Origin: Rebecca billardiae RCC1528 | Taxonomy: Eukaryota > Haptophyta | DNA length: 64,000 nt | Direction: 5' to 3' | Assembly: GCA_965240325.2 (NCBI GenBank) | Contig: OZ251236.1 | Coordinates: forward strand, 558,001 to 622,000 | Part shown: piece by piece, positions 23,838 to 34,624 of the stretch | How positions within the stretch are numbered: position 1 is the first letter of the stretch | Layout: the number at the start of each line of letters is the position of its first letter | Position numbers and translations under genes: made by a program | The notes under the pieces: generated by a model | The model's input: only the letters and a program-made list of their open reading frames with translations | What the model was told of the DNA's origin: nothing | The model's database searches: none

Positions 23838-24723
23838 TTATCATCACGATAGCTAGTCGATAGCTACTCATAGCTTAGCGCGCTACTGTATAGACGATTC
23901 ATCACTACTACCGGTATTCGCGGCCAGTGACTCAGTCAGTCTGAGACAGTCTCAGTGGGGCAGCCGCAGCAGCGCTCGTGGTCTTAGCAATCAGGAGACC
24001 CGCGTCGTCCTACCTGTGAGTATAGCGCATCCGAGCATCGTCCTCATGCCGGCAGGCGATGACAGCGTGTCGTCCGGGACTAGCCGCGTGGCCCGCGACA
24101 TGGCATGGGATGAGTGGACGCGGTGCCAGGGCCCAGGACAGAGTGGCCCAGGTGCTCAGCGCGCCGAGTACGCAGACTACGTCTACGGTCACGGTACGGC
24201 AGCCGCGGAGCGTCGTACTGGCGTATAGCACTATACTGGCTATAGCGCCGCAGTCCGACGAGAGTCACCCGTCAGGGGCGGCGGTCAGGGCGGCCGCCCA
24301 ACTCCAAGGCGTCATCGCACGCCCGCCGAATGCGGCCGAATCGCCCGGCCGGCGGCACGCATCAGCCGATTACGCGGCAGCCGATCATCCGTTACACTTA
24401 CATCCGACGATCATCGCACGACTATACGGTCGTAGTAAGCAGACGACGTGACCGTAGTGTAAACTGATCCGTCGGAGTCGGAGGTCCCACGGTGCTCTAG
24501 CTGCTGACGCTGATGCGTGACGAGATATTGGCAGTGAATGAACTTATTAGCAGCAGCACGGCATCAGCCTAAGAGTCGCATGCACGCTGCGCGCGCCTGC
24601 GCTCCTGTTGCAGAGGATGGGTTCGAGTTCTCGAGCTTCGCGGCCTGCTGATCAGAGCCGACGGGACTCGGCTTGACGACCCTCTGATTAAGTGCTGCTG
24701 TCGTCCACTGCATGACTGTGGCA
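23838..24723. other. Intergenic, no gene seen
   Basis: Short overlapping ORFs only. The right part probably includes the 3' UTR of the phosphatase gene. Confidence 0.4.
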
Positions 24724-25497
24724 TCAGCCAGCGGCAACAGCCCCAGGCGCTGGCGCGGCCGGCTGCAGCAACGCCTCGACCACCTCGCCGTTGGCAAGCC
24801 AACGATCCGGCGTGCCCAGGTGGCGCTCGAGCAGTGCGTTGAGAAAATCGCTGTGCCCGAACACCGCGACCCGCCGCTCGGGCCGCCGCTGCAGCTCCGC
24901 GGCGAACTCGTCCACCCTGGCCAGGAAGCACAGCTCCGGCTCGATCAGCCCAAACTGGGCGTACCGCACGCGCGAGTCGCGCGCGTCGGTGGTGCTCGTC
25001 TCGTCGTCGACGTACCACCAGACGGGAGGCAGCTGCGCAAAGTCGAGCGTCGGGAACCGCGCCTGCAGCTCGGCCGGCGCTGAGCCGATGTCGCACGAGT
25101 CCGTCAGGTGCTCGCGCGCGAGCGCGCACACCTCGACCCGCGGCGGAGGGTGCGCGCGCCGGCCTCCCGGCGGGAAGGCGCCTAGGTACGTCTGGACAGC
25201 ACGCGTGAGAGGAGAAACTAGGACGAGCTCGACCGGCTCGCGCGCGAAGCGCTCCTCCAGCGCCGCTGCCTGCCGCGCGCCCTCTGCAGTGAGGGGCGCA
25301 TCGAACAGCGCGTCGTCGGCGCCGCTGTCGCCATACGCATGCACGGCGCTCACATTGTGCGTGGACTCCCCGTGACGGACGAGGAGCAACGTCATTGGGG
25401 CGTGCGATAGGTCGATCGCCGTGTACTGCACGGCGCGCACCAGCACGTCGAGCCTCGACCAGAGCCACCGCACCAGCGAGCGCCACCAGGGCGCCAT
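24724..25497 (-). CDS. Histidine phosphatase family protein (phosphoglycerate-mutase-like)
   Basis: 257 residues from the ATG at 25497. An upstream in-frame ATG at 25581 would add 28 residues but would overlap the start codon of the divergent kinase, so I prefer the shorter form. The catalytic LLLVRHGESTHN motif gives R41-H42-G43-E44. R99 in VSPLTRAVQT, E129 in AREHLTDSCDIGS and H215 in VAVFGHSDFLN complete the usual active site. A Trp/Leu-rich N-terminus may be an anchor or targeting region. The SCDIG segment is like plant and algal small PGAM-like phosphatases. Substrate is unknown; glycolytic mutase activity is less likely than a general phosphatase activity. Confidence 0.85.
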   Translation of the reverse strand: MAPWWRSLVRWLWSRLDVLVRAVQYTAIDLSHAPMTLLLVRHGESTHNVSAVHAYGDSGADDALFDAPLTAEGARQAAALEERFAREPVELVLVSPLTRAVQTYLGAFPPGGRRAHPPPRVEVCALAREHLTDSCDIGSAPAELQARFPTLDFAQLPPVWWYVDDETSTTDARDSRVRYAQFGLIEPELCFLARVDEFAAELQRRPERRVAVFGHSDFLNALLERHLGTPDRWLANGEVVEALLQPAAPAPGAVAAG

Positions 25498-25579
25498 CGT
25501 CCGGTCCGCTCGCGAAAAATTCCGTTGCCCGCCCGAAGTTTGTGAAGTGCCCACTGCTGCTTGCGGCCTTGCTGCGCCC
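25498..25579. promoter_or_regulatory. Shared divergent promoter region (82 bp)
   Basis: Space between the start codons of the histidine phosphatase (minus) and the kinase (plus). Inferred from layout; no core promoter motif is recognised. Confidence 0.4.
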
Positions 25580-26989
25580 ATGGATCATTCCATAGAGGAC
25601 TCCCCGGGCGAGCTCCAACAGCTGTGCTCGGTGACATGCGGCCCGATGCTGGGGGAAGGCACGTCGGGCGCGGCGTACGCGGTCTCGAGCGCGATCGACG
25701 GCTGCCGCTACGCGCTGAAGCGCGTGCACGTGGACACTCACGAGGAGCTCGCGCGCGCGAGGCACGAGGTGACGGTGCACGCCAAGCTGCTCTCGCCCTC
25801 GATCGTCAAATACGCGTACTCGTGGGAGGAGCGGGCGGCCGACGGCGGGCACTTGCTCAACATCCTCCTCGAGCGCTGCGACCGCGAGCTCTGGGACGCG
25901 CTCACCGACGCCGCCTCGCGGCCGAGCCCGTTCGAGCGGCACGTGTGGAGCATGGCGCTGCTCGAGGCGATGCAGGAGCTCAGCCTGAAGAAGGTGGTGC
26001 ACCGCGACATCAACCCGTGGAACGTGTGGCTCGCGGGGATCGAGCTGCGCCTGGGCGACCTCGGCCTCGCCGCGCACCTCCCGCCGGGCGGCGTGCTCGA
26101 GGGCGCCGACACCGCGGGCGCGCCGCCACTCGACTCGTCCGCGCTGGGCAGCCTGTACTCTGCGCCCGAGCTGGGCGCGGTGTACGGCGCGGCCGCGGAC
26201 GTCTTCTCGGCGGGGATGGTGCTCTTCGCGGTGTGGGCGGGCGCGTGCCCCACCGCGGCGGCCGCGGGCGAGGACGAGCTCACCACGCACACCGAGGCCG
26301 TGCGCGCGAGCGGCAGCGTGCCCGGTTGGTTTGAGCAGGAGTGCGTGTACGCGGCTGTGATCGCGCGCATGGTCAGCCATCAGCCGGGCGCGCGGCCGAG
26401 CGTGGTCGAGTGCGCGCACGCGTTCCGGAGCACACCGCCCATGGGCAAGCCTGTGCCTGCGCCGGTGGGCGGCCGGCGCCGCTCGTCCGTCGGCGTGCTC
26501 GGTGGCAGCGGCGACGGTGGCGCGGGCGGCCTGCGCGCCCTGCGCCGCGCCGCGTCGGTGGTGTCAGCAGTCAGTGCGTTCAGCTCCGCAGCGCCGAGTG
26601 GCGGTGCGGCACGGCCTACGCGCCGAGCCTCGTGGGCCGGCAGCGTGGACGCCGCGCGACCTCGCAACGGCAGCGCTGCGCCCGCCCGCGACGACGCGGC
26701 GTTGCGCATGGGCCCGACTGGCACTGCCGGCACGGCCGCTCCGCGGCAGCAGCCGTCGGCTGGCAGTGCGAACGCCCGCGCAGACGCGGCGACGATGACG
26801 TCGCCGCAGCGAGCCGCCGCAGCCCCTGCCGCCGAGATACGCGATGGTTCGCGCCTCCAGCCGAATGACGCCGCGACGAAGCCGTCGCGACCCCAGCTAG
26901 CGACTGCTCGTCCGCTGCAGTTGTGCTGGCCAGCGCTGCGCGCGCGCCGCGCAAACAACACTGACAGCAGCCCTGCTGCGCATCATTGA
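25580..26989 (+). CDS. Protein kinase with low-complexity C-terminal tail
   Basis: 469 residues, single exon, ATG at 25580. The kinase domain is at about 18-290. Glycine loop G25-E26-G27-T28-S-G; ATP-anchoring lysine K47 in YALKRV; helix-C glutamate E63. The catalytic loop is HRDINPWN (H141, R142, D143, N148), and D160-L161-G162 replaces DFG. The activation segment ends in YSAPELG. All catalytic residues are present, so it should be active. DLG and the short activation segment resemble several divergent eukaryotic kinases (NEK/WEE/ULK-like), but I cannot place the family. The last 170 residues are Ala/Ser/Arg-rich without domains. No introns; shares an 82-bp promoter region with the phosphatase. 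Confidence 0.85.
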   Translation: MDHSIEDSPGELQQLCSVTCGPMLGEGTSGAAYAVSSAIDGCRYALKRVHVDTHEELARARHEVTVHAKLLSPSIVKYAYSWEERAADGGHLLNILLERCDRELWDALTDAASRPSPFERHVWSMALLEAMQELSLKKVVHRDINPWNVWLAGIELRLGDLGLAAHLPPGGVLEGADTAGAPPLDSSALGSLYSAPELGAVYGAAADVFSAGMVLFAVWAGACPTAAAAGEDELTTHTEAVRASGSVPGWFEQECVYAAVIARMVSHQPGARPSVVECAHAFRSTPPMGKPVPAPVGGRRRSSVGVLGGSGDGGAGGLRALRRAASVVSAVSAFSSAAPSGGAARPTRRASWAGSVDAARPRNGSAAPARDDAALRMGPTGTAGTAAPRQQPSAGSANARADAATMTSPQRAAAAPAAEIRDGSRLQPNDAATKPSRPQLATARPLQLCWPALRARRANNTDSSPAAHH

Positions 26990-27159
26990 CCAGCATATGT
27001 GGCATATCAGCGCATGTATATGCATGCATGATGCTGTTGTGTCGGTCGTCGTATTATTGGTATACGTGCAGCGGAGGGCGGCCGGACAGGCTTAACACAA
27101 GAATTAAAAGCGCATCATCAGCGCTATCCCCGGCCCCGCCGCCCCGCGGGCGGGCCCGC

Positions 27160-28779
27160 CTATCCTGCACGTGGCCCCTGCGACAGACCCGCCGCCAGCT
27201 GTGCGTGCCGCACAGCCGCGTGGATCACGCGCTCGTGGTTGAGGCCAATCGCGGGGTCCGCTGTCGCGACGTCGATCGCGCGCTGGAACGCGTCCGCTGC
27301 ATCGACAGCGCGATCGGGTCCCTGCGCTTCGCGTGCATCGCCGAGGGCGACGAGCGCGCGCACGCGCATCGCGCCGAGGCCGAGCTCTGCATCGCCACGC
27401 TTGGCTGCAGCGGAGGGCTCGCCCGCGGGCACAGGCGCGCGGTCGGCGAGCTGCTCTGCATCGGCGAGGGCCACCTCGCACTCCGCCTCCGCCTCGGCAT
27501 GCCGCTCGAGTCGGAGCAGCTGCGAGGCGAGCTGCACGCGCAGCGAGACGACGTGCGTGCGCGCCTCAGCAGACGGTGGCGGTGCCAACCTGTCGGCCAG
27601 CGTGCCCGCTGCAGCGCCTGCTGCGGACATGCCCTTGTCCATGGCGCTGAAGCCCTCCGCGACGCCGAGCGCCTGGCGCAGGATGGCAAGCGACGCCTCG
27701 TGCTTTCCCTCGCGCGCGAGCGCCGCGCCCACCTCCTCCAGCCGCGCCGCCTGCAGGCTCTTGCTGCCGCCGTACCCGCCGCCCTCTGTCGCCGACGTGG
27801 CCGTCGAGTGCGCGAGCTCGGATGGTGACGGCATCGGAGGGATGTTGAGCGCCGAGCGCACGGCGGTCATGCGAAGAAGGCTGGTCTGCGCGAAGGTGAG
27901 CACGTTGTTCACGACCCAGTACATGACCAGCCCCGCGGGGAGGTTCGCCGTCAGCGGGAACGAGGCGATGGCGAGCGCGCGCATCACCGTGCCCATCAGC
28001 CGCTGCGTCTTGGCGGCGGTTGGGTCAGGCGAGGGTGGCATGTTGCTCATCGCCGCCTGCACGGTGGCGAACATCGAGATGGAGCACGCGAGCGGGAGGA
28101 CGTACGTCGGGTCCGCGACGGTGAGGTCCGCGAACCCCGGCGGGCCGCCCGTCGCCATCGACGGGAACACCGCCCCCGCCTTCTGCAGGCCCCACATGGC
28201 CGAGAGGAAGCAAGGCAGCTGCACCAGGGGCAGCTTGAGCGACGACGCGGGCGAGACGTTGTGCCGCGCGTAGATGGCCATGAGCTCGGCCTGGATGGCA
28301 CGCATTTGCTCCTCCGACGCCTTCGCGCCCACCGCCACCTGCAGCCGCTGCTGCACCTCGCCGAGCTCTGGCGCGGCACGCGCCATGCGCACGCTGATGC
28401 GCATGGCCTCGATGTTCAGGGGCAGCAGCGCCGTGCGCAGGCACAGGGTGAGGCTGGCGATCGAGATCCACCACGGCACGTCGGCGTATGTATGCACGCC
28501 ATGCAGCAGCATGAGCACTGTGTCCGCGGGGTACGCCATCATCGTCGCAAACAGCGGCTGCGTCGGCTCCGTCACTGCTCCAACGCCCAACGCCAGATCG
28601 CCTGCAGTGCTGGGGTAAGGTGCTGGGCCGACGAAGGCCGCGGGACCTGGCGGGGGCACTTGCTCATTCGTGCCAACCGAGAGCACGCGCACGCCAGCAC
28701 CGCGCCGAGCGCACACGCGCGGCTGCGCGACGCGCCCGAGTGGCGTGACGCGACACGCGACGCGTGCCCAGCGCTGCAT
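27160..28779 (-). CDS. OXA1/YidC/Alb3-family membrane insertase with C-terminal TPR-like region
   Basis: 539 residues, ATG at 28779, no intron. The N-terminal 35 residues are Arg/Val-rich without acids, as in a mitochondrial presequence. The 60K inner-membrane-protein domain is at about 80-315: a first segment with LLHGVHTYADVPWWISIASLTL, the LPLNIEAMR turn, and later segments including PLVQLPCFLSAMWGL and LVMYWVVNNVLTFAQT. The last of these is the family signature. Residues 345-539 form helical repeats (EEVGAALAREGKHEASLAIL, AQLLRLERHAEAEAECE-like) resembling TPRs, as in plant OXA2-type proteins. The role is insertion of proteins into the inner mitochondrial (less likely thylakoid) membrane. 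A foldback element ends 174 bp upstream of the start. Confidence 0.85.
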   Translation of the reverse strand: MQRWARVACRVTPLGRVAQPRVCARRGAGVRVLSVGTNEQVPPPGPAAFVGPAPYPSTAGDLALGVGAVTEPTQPLFATMMAYPADTVLMLLHGVHTYADVPWWISIASLTLCLRTALLPLNIEAMRISVRMARAAPELGEVQQRLQVAVGAKASEEQMRAIQAELMAIYARHNVSPASSLKLPLVQLPCFLSAMWGLQKAGAVFPSMATGGPPGFADLTVADPTYVLPLACSISMFATVQAAMSNMPPSPDPTAAKTQRLMGTVMRALAIASFPLTANLPAGLVMYWVVNNVLTFAQTSLLRMTAVRSALNIPPMPSPSELAHSTATSATEGGGYGGSKSLQAARLEEVGAALAREGKHEASLAILRQALGVAEGFSAMDKGMSAAGAAAGTLADRLAPPPSAEARTHVVSLRVQLASQLLRLERHAEAEAECEVALADAEQLADRAPVPAGEPSAAAKRGDAELGLGAMRVRALVALGDAREAQGPDRAVDAADAFQRAIDVATADPAIGLNHERVIHAAVRHAQLAAGLSQGPRAG

Positions 28780-28953
28780 CGTGTCGTGCCGGGAGGGTCA
28801 CTGGCCGAGAATTCCTTTGGCCGAGCCTCCCTTGGCCGAGCGGCGCCGGCCGGGCGCACAGCGCGCGTTTACTTCCGCGCGACGACCTCACTGATCTATG
28901 GATTCATGCCGGATCGGCTTTGATGGCTTCCGCGCGCCCGAGCCGCACGGCTC

Positions 28954-29766
28954 GAGACCCCTTCAGGGAAATCGTGCTCGGCTGGGGTCGCGGCTGCGCT
29001 GGCGGCTGAGGTCGGACCTCAGCCGAGCCGAGGCCGGCTGAGGTCGATCTCCACATACGGGGAAAGCGCGAGATAGTAGGCGCCGCGCGCGCCGAGGCGC
29101 CTTGCGCCTCCTCGCACGTCGCACCGACGCGTGGCACGCGACTCACGCGGCTGCGCATCGGCGCTGAGGTACAAGGGTCCATCCGCGCCGATCGCGCGCG
29201 TGCGCACGCCCTTCCTCGCCGCTGCGGCAGGCGCACGCGCTTCGCGAGCCGCCATGCGTGCGCTGGGAGGCAAAAGCGCACGCGCGCGGCGAGGCACGTT
29301 GAACGCCCCAGACGCAGCGATGCGTCGTATGGCGTAGCACGTGTCACACGCGTGCTCTTAGCTTCGCGTGGCGCCGCGCGTGTGCACGGTCTCGGCGGTG
29401 CGCGTCGCGCGCTTTGCGCAGCCGCCAGCACACAGCCAGCTGACCCACGTGCGCCCGGCGTCGTCGAGTGGGCTGTGCACTGCGCGCACGAGGCGTGGCG
29501 CTGCGTGCCTGGCTCGTGGATGGCATGATGCCCGCGCTCTGCGCCCCGCCTGGCGCTTGGCCAGCGATGTGTACCTCCGCGGCCAAGCTGTTCCGCGGCG
29601 TGGCAGGCGGTGCGATCGCAGGGCGCGGCCGGTTCCAGCCGCCGGCTCGCCGGCCATGCGCACCGGGACATGCGGTGCCATGTCGGCCTCGCGAGCGCGC
29701 GCGGGTGTCACGTAGTGATGCAACTGCCCCTCGGCGGCCGCAGGGCGGTCGCGGCCGCAGCCTGGC
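28954..29766. repeat. Left inverted arm of foldback copy 2
   Basis: Reverse complement of 30314-31126. It faces the OXA1-like gene, whose start codon (28779, minus) is 174 bp away. Confidence 0.9.
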
Positions 29767-30313
29767 GCCATGGGATCGCGCATGGCGGTCAGCTCATGCA
29801 TCAGGCAGGCGAGCACGACAGCAGCCAGGCGCACTGTGAATCGGCCGCGGCCGTCTGCTGGTTCTAGCTCGCCTCTCGGACGAGTGACCGAGACTCGTCA
29901 GCCCACGCCATTTGGTTGTCGGTAGCGAACGGGTGGACTTCCGCTGGCGCTGCTGATGATCAATAGGCTGTCGCAGCAACATATCGTCGCCTGTTGCTAG
30001 CTGGCATCTCTCATCTGCTCAGCGAGCTCTGTGGACTGGGCCGTGCATGCCGGCATGCGACACAGCCACAGGCATGCTGCATGGTTTTGGCAGCCATCGA
30101 GTCACAATGCGACGAATCCTGCCGCCAGACTTGACATGTGCGCTACCTGCCCGGCAAATGGCAACGCCCCCATCTCAGAGACATGCCAAGTTGTTCTCGA
30201 GTTGCGCTGCACCTGATGACAATACCCGACCTGTGCACTTTGGCTGCTGTGCTGAGCAACACCGTAGGCCGCAACCAGCTTGTCAATCAGATCAGCAGCG
30301 GGGGACGAGATGA

Positions 30314-31126
30314 GCCAGGCTGCGGCCGCGACCGCCCTGCGGCCGCCGAGGGGCAGTTGCATCACTACGTGACACCCGCGCGCGCTCGCGAGGCCGACAT
30401 GGCACCGCATGTCCCGGTGCGCATGGCCGGCGAGCCGGCGGCTGGAACCGGCCGCGCCCTGCGATCGCACCGCCTGCCACGCCGCGGAACAGCTTGGCCG
30501 CGGAGGTACACATCGCTGGCCAAGCGCCAGGCGGGGCGCAGAGCGCGGGCATCATGCCATCCACGAGCCAGGCACGCAGCGCCACGCCTCGTGCGCGCAG
30601 TGCACAGCCCACTCGACGACGCCGGGCGCACGTGGGTCAGCTGGCTGTGTGCTGGCGGCTGCGCAAAGCGCGCGACGCGCACCGCCGAGACCGTGCACAC
30701 GCGCGGCGCCACGCGAAGCTAAGAGCACGCGTGTGACACGTGCTACGCCATACGACGCATCGCTGCGTCTGGGGCGTTCAACGTGCCTCGCCGCGCGCGT
30801 GCGCTTTTGCCTCCCAGCGCACGCATGGCGGCTCGCGAAGCGCGTGCGCCTGCCGCAGCGGCGAGGAAGGGCGTGCGCACGCGCGCGATCGGCGCGGATG
30901 GACCCTTGTACCTCAGCGCCGACGCGCAGCCGCGTGAGTCGCGTGCCACGCGTCGGTGCGACGCGCGAGGAGGCGCAAGGCGCCTCGGCGCGCGCGGCGC
31001 CTACTATCTCGCGCTTTCCCCGTATGTGGAGATCGACCTCAGCCGGCCTCGGCTCGGCTGAGGTCCGACCTCAGCCGCCAGCGCAGCCGCGACCCCAGCC
31101 GAGCACGATTTCCCTGAAGGGGTCTC
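30314..31126. repeat. Right inverted arm of foldback copy 2
   Basis: 813 bp. Its outer end lies 84 bp before the start codon of the CaMKII-association-domain gene. Confidence 0.9.
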
Positions 31127-31210
31127 GGCTCGCACCCCCCCCCCCGTCCGGCGTGGAGAGGTCGCCAGCTCTCGCTCGCCCGCCAGCTGACCTCGCCGCC
31201 GCTCGCCGAG

Positions 31211-31889
31211 ATGAACGCCATGGCGCCACGTCCCCGCTCGAATTCGCTGAAGCCCGCGCACAAGCACTCGCCGGCAGAAGAGGAGGAGCTCGTCATGTCC
31301 ACGCTGAGACGCCTCCTCACGGCAATCGACAGTGGCGACTACGCCACATACTGGTGCGCGCCATTTCCTCTTGAGCTGTTGCGCACGCCATCCGGAAGCC
31401 TGCGGGCGGGCTGACGGGCGCGGCGGCGGCCCTGCGCGCGCGCGCAGCGAGCTTTGCGATCCCGACCTGACCGCGTTCGAACCGGAGGCGCACGGCGCGC
31501 TCGTTGAAGGCTTGACTTTCCACAAGGTGCGCGTGCGCCGATGCGCTAGCCCCAGCCCTGACCTCCACACACTCTCACTATTGAACAGCGCTGCTGAGCG
31601 TTTGAGCTGATGCTGTGCAGCGCGCCCTGCGCATGTCGTCTGTTGCCACCCCGTTCAGTTCTACTTCGACAATCGCATGTCGGACTCCCCGGGCAGGGCC
31701 CAGTCCACCATCGCGTCGCCAAAGTTCTCCCTGCTCGGCGACAATCACGCGCTGGTGGCCTACACGCGCGTGCAGCAGAGGCTGGTGCCCAACGGGGGCT
31801 TTGCGGAGAGCGCGTCGAATGAGACGCGCGTCTTCTCACGCAGTGGCGCGACAGGAAACTGGATCTGCATGCACTTCCACCGCTCGTGA
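31211..31889 (+). CDS. Stand-alone CaMKII association-domain protein, 3 exons
   Basis: Exons 31211-31353, 31448-31526 and 31659-31889; introns 94 bp (phase 2) and 132 bp (phase 0), both with GTGCGC donors; 150 residues. After an N-terminal lead of about 28 residues, almost the whole protein is the association (hub) domain of calcium/calmodulin-dependent kinase II. Visible landmarks are LLTAIDSGDYATY, CDPDLTAFEPEAHGALVEGL, FHKFYFDN, and the end NETRVFSRS...WICMHFHRS. No kinase or calmodulin-binding segment is encoded nearby. The domain forms a ring-like oligomer in animals, and free-standing copies are known in algae and bacteria. The splice model is strongly supported because each junction restores the family sequence. 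A foldback element lies 84 bp upstream. Confidence 0.9.
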
Positions 31890-32371
31890 TGATGCGATGC
31901 TGTATGGGCTGGCCACGGCGTTTCAAGGGACTCTCCATTCATCGCTGCTGAGCTCAATGGATCGAGATCGAAATCACGGATGTGAAGTGCGAGTCACACG
32001 CCGTCGAATCCGTCATGCTGCAGTGCTGCACAGTGCACACTGAGCCGCGTGCTCGCCGCGCCGCGCGACCAATCGGCACCATCGAGAGAGTGCGATGGCG
32101 CTCTACATCAAAGCAAGCATGGCTGGCGCGTCGAGAGTGGCTGACTTGGCGGAACGGGGAGTCGCCCAGGCCGTCAACTCCGGGATACCGGCCCGACCGG
32201 GCAGCCATCCATCCAGCATCGTCAACGACTCAACGCTGGCGTTCGTCATCATCAATCGCGCCGGCAGCCAGCAGCCGAGCTCATAATCTAAGAGTGTCAA
32301 ATGCCACTCTATCATGCATGTTGAGAGTGGCTACTACAGTGTGGCATCGTAGTGGCTTATTAGTGGGTCGT

Positions 32372-32376
<5 letters not shown>

Positions 32377-32419
<43 letters not shown>
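32377..32419. repeat. TA microsatellite
   Basis: About 21 TA units. Confidence 0.95.
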
Positions 32420-32423
<4 letters not shown>

Positions 32424-32472
32424 CATGTATATTATAAGCTATATACTGCGCTATATCGTCTTAATAACTAAT

Positions 32473-32489
32473 AGAGAGAGAGAGAGAGT

Positions 32490-32545
<56 letters not shown>
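32473..32545. repeat. GA microsatellite
   Basis: About 73 bp of GA interrupted once by TCTGAG near 32489. Confidence 0.95.
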
Positions 32546-32547
<2 letters not shown>

Positions 32548-34624
32548 GGCGGAGAGAGATCGAGAGCGCATGCATGACCGGATCGGAATATAGCTCGCGT
32601 AACTATATAGCTGTGACACTCGTCAGCAGCTTCAGAGCAGATCGACGCTGCTGATGTGTCTGCTGCAGACTGAGTCTGAGACTGCGCCTGCGTGCGCCAC
32701 CTGGTACTGATCCGTTACTAATGACTACTAGGTTACCGGACGATCCGCCGATGAATCCGGCGCGGCCCGCCCGCTGGCGCCGGGGGCCCGGAGCCCTGCG
32801 CGGTGGCAGCGCCGATGATGGCTGTCCCGGGGCCAGTAGTAGTCGTATATATAACTATAGACTGGCGCCTCGCGCCCGCGAATCCGCGATTGTAACACTC
32901 CGCCGTCCGCCTATAATATAGCTGCTGATGGATGATTGATGAGGGCGGCAAGATCCGGCCACGTGCAGCACAATTTCCGGACGGCGCGCGCCGCTGGCGC
33001 CTGACGGGCCACGGGACGGCTCGGACTGCGGCCGCGACTCGGCTGCATCGGTGGGCCCCAGTGGCAGGCGGCGCCCCGCGGCCACGGCCCTGACCGCGCG
33101 GGCCGCGGGCCATGCACGCAGTCTCAGCGCGAATGAAATTTGTCGGCGCCCGACTCGTCCATCCTGCGCGCCTGCGGACGACGACCCAGTCATCCGACAC
33201 AGTAAGTGAGCAGCAGTTACGTAGTCTGCGCTGATGGGTATTGAAAAAGTCGCGTCGTCGCGTCTAGTTTATTTTCAATATATTTAAATATATTTAAGGC
33301 GCCTGCGTACTTCGCGCCGTAGTCAGGCAGCAGCACTCAGCAGCAGGCGCAGCATCAGTCGTTCGGCGGAGTCGTTTGCTGCCTCTCGCACCAGGCTACA
33401 CTGACTAAACCTACACGGGTCTCTGCGACTCCCGCTCTGCGGCCTCAGCGCGCTGCACAGCCGACGAGCGCGCATGCAAGCTGCTTATAGCAGCTAATCA
33501 GGCGCAGCCTAGCTCAAGGAGCTGTCGTCGATTGCCCTCAGGACGGTCTATGCACACGAACGTTCCGCGCGGCTGGGCGAGCCGCCAACTCCACCGCAAG
33601 TGGCCACGCCACCGATGTGATCAGGTCCCTGACCTGCGGTGAGATCCCTCCTTGCCACACCACCTTGCGTGGCCACGACGGCTGGATGGGCGGCGGCTCG
33701 TCCGAGCGCCGCCTCACACCCAGGGCAGGGCAGCCGCTCGTCAGGCGCTGCGCGGTGGTGTGCCCGCACGGGGCAAGGTGACGTTGAGAAGTCACCATTT
33801 GCCTGCGCGGAGGAAGCACAGTCTCCGAGCCTGCGCGACGACACGATCGCGAAGAGAAGGAAGGACAAGCTGTATGTGTATGCGCAGTGTGCACACGCTC
33901 ACACGCACACACGCGTACGCACAATGGCCAGCAGCACGCCACGCACGACGAGCGGTCCATCATAGGCTCAGACGCGCCCACGCTTGAGTGCACCTCGTGC
34001 GGTCTGGTGGACGCCCCACGCTCAGCTTCTTTGCCACCCTCTACCGTACAACATGTGTTTCATGGTTTGGGTGAACCTGGCTCTGATCCGTTATCGCTCG
34101 ACGTTGACGCCTCTGCCAAGCAGGACAAGCTGCGTGAATTCCGCGATCTGGACGAGCTCCTACAAGGGCGCACGGCTCTCACATCCTACGAAGTCATTCT
34201 TTTCCTCGTCGCTCGTGAATTCACGACTGAATGGCGAGGAGTGGCCACGCCGAGAAGAGACAAGCTCTCAGCTCGATCTCGGCGCGGATAGGAGTTCGCG
34301 GGCTCGTCGGACTCGAGTGGCCAGCCCGCACCGTTCAAATCGCAGATCTCGTGCCATCCACGACGGCTTCGACCAGCGGCCGAACCACGGCATTCTGCAT
34401 TGGCGGCTCGGCGCTCGTCAAGGGCAGCAGTCCATCTGACACGCTGACACGGGATCTTGCGCCCACAGCTCCCGCCATTTCTCGTCCCGCCGGCCGACGG
34501 GTCGCTCGTGACGAGCTCAGTTTCCTCCGGAACGCGAAATCCGGAAGACAACCACACCAAGGGCGGTAACCACACACTCATAAGTCATATTACGCTTTTA
34601 CCCGCCCGGACGAATCGCCGCGGC

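Larger units (their letters stand above)
28954..31126. mobile_element. Foldback element, copy 2 (2,173 bp)
   Basis: Same ends and order as copy 1. Arms 28954-29766 and 30314-31126 are both 813 bp, with a 547-bp centre. It is flanked by GGCTC at 28949-28953 and 31127-31131, a good candidate 5-bp target-site duplication, so this copy looks like an intact insertion. Differences from copy 1 are few scattered substitutions plus the two small insertions in copy 1. Confidence 0.9.
31890..34624. other. Gene-poor region with microsatellites
   Basis: No supported gene over about 2.7 kb. It contains a TA tract, a GA tract and an AT-rich palindromic patch near 33270-33298. An open frame at 33887-34291 (plus) has a less biased stretch (DKLREFRDLDELLQGRTALT) that could be an exon remnant, but I cannot connect it to anything. 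Confidence 0.4.

Noticed and set aside
24600-24660. tRNA-like T-loop (GGTTCGAG)
   Set aside because: No matching acceptor, D or anticodon arms could be found around it.
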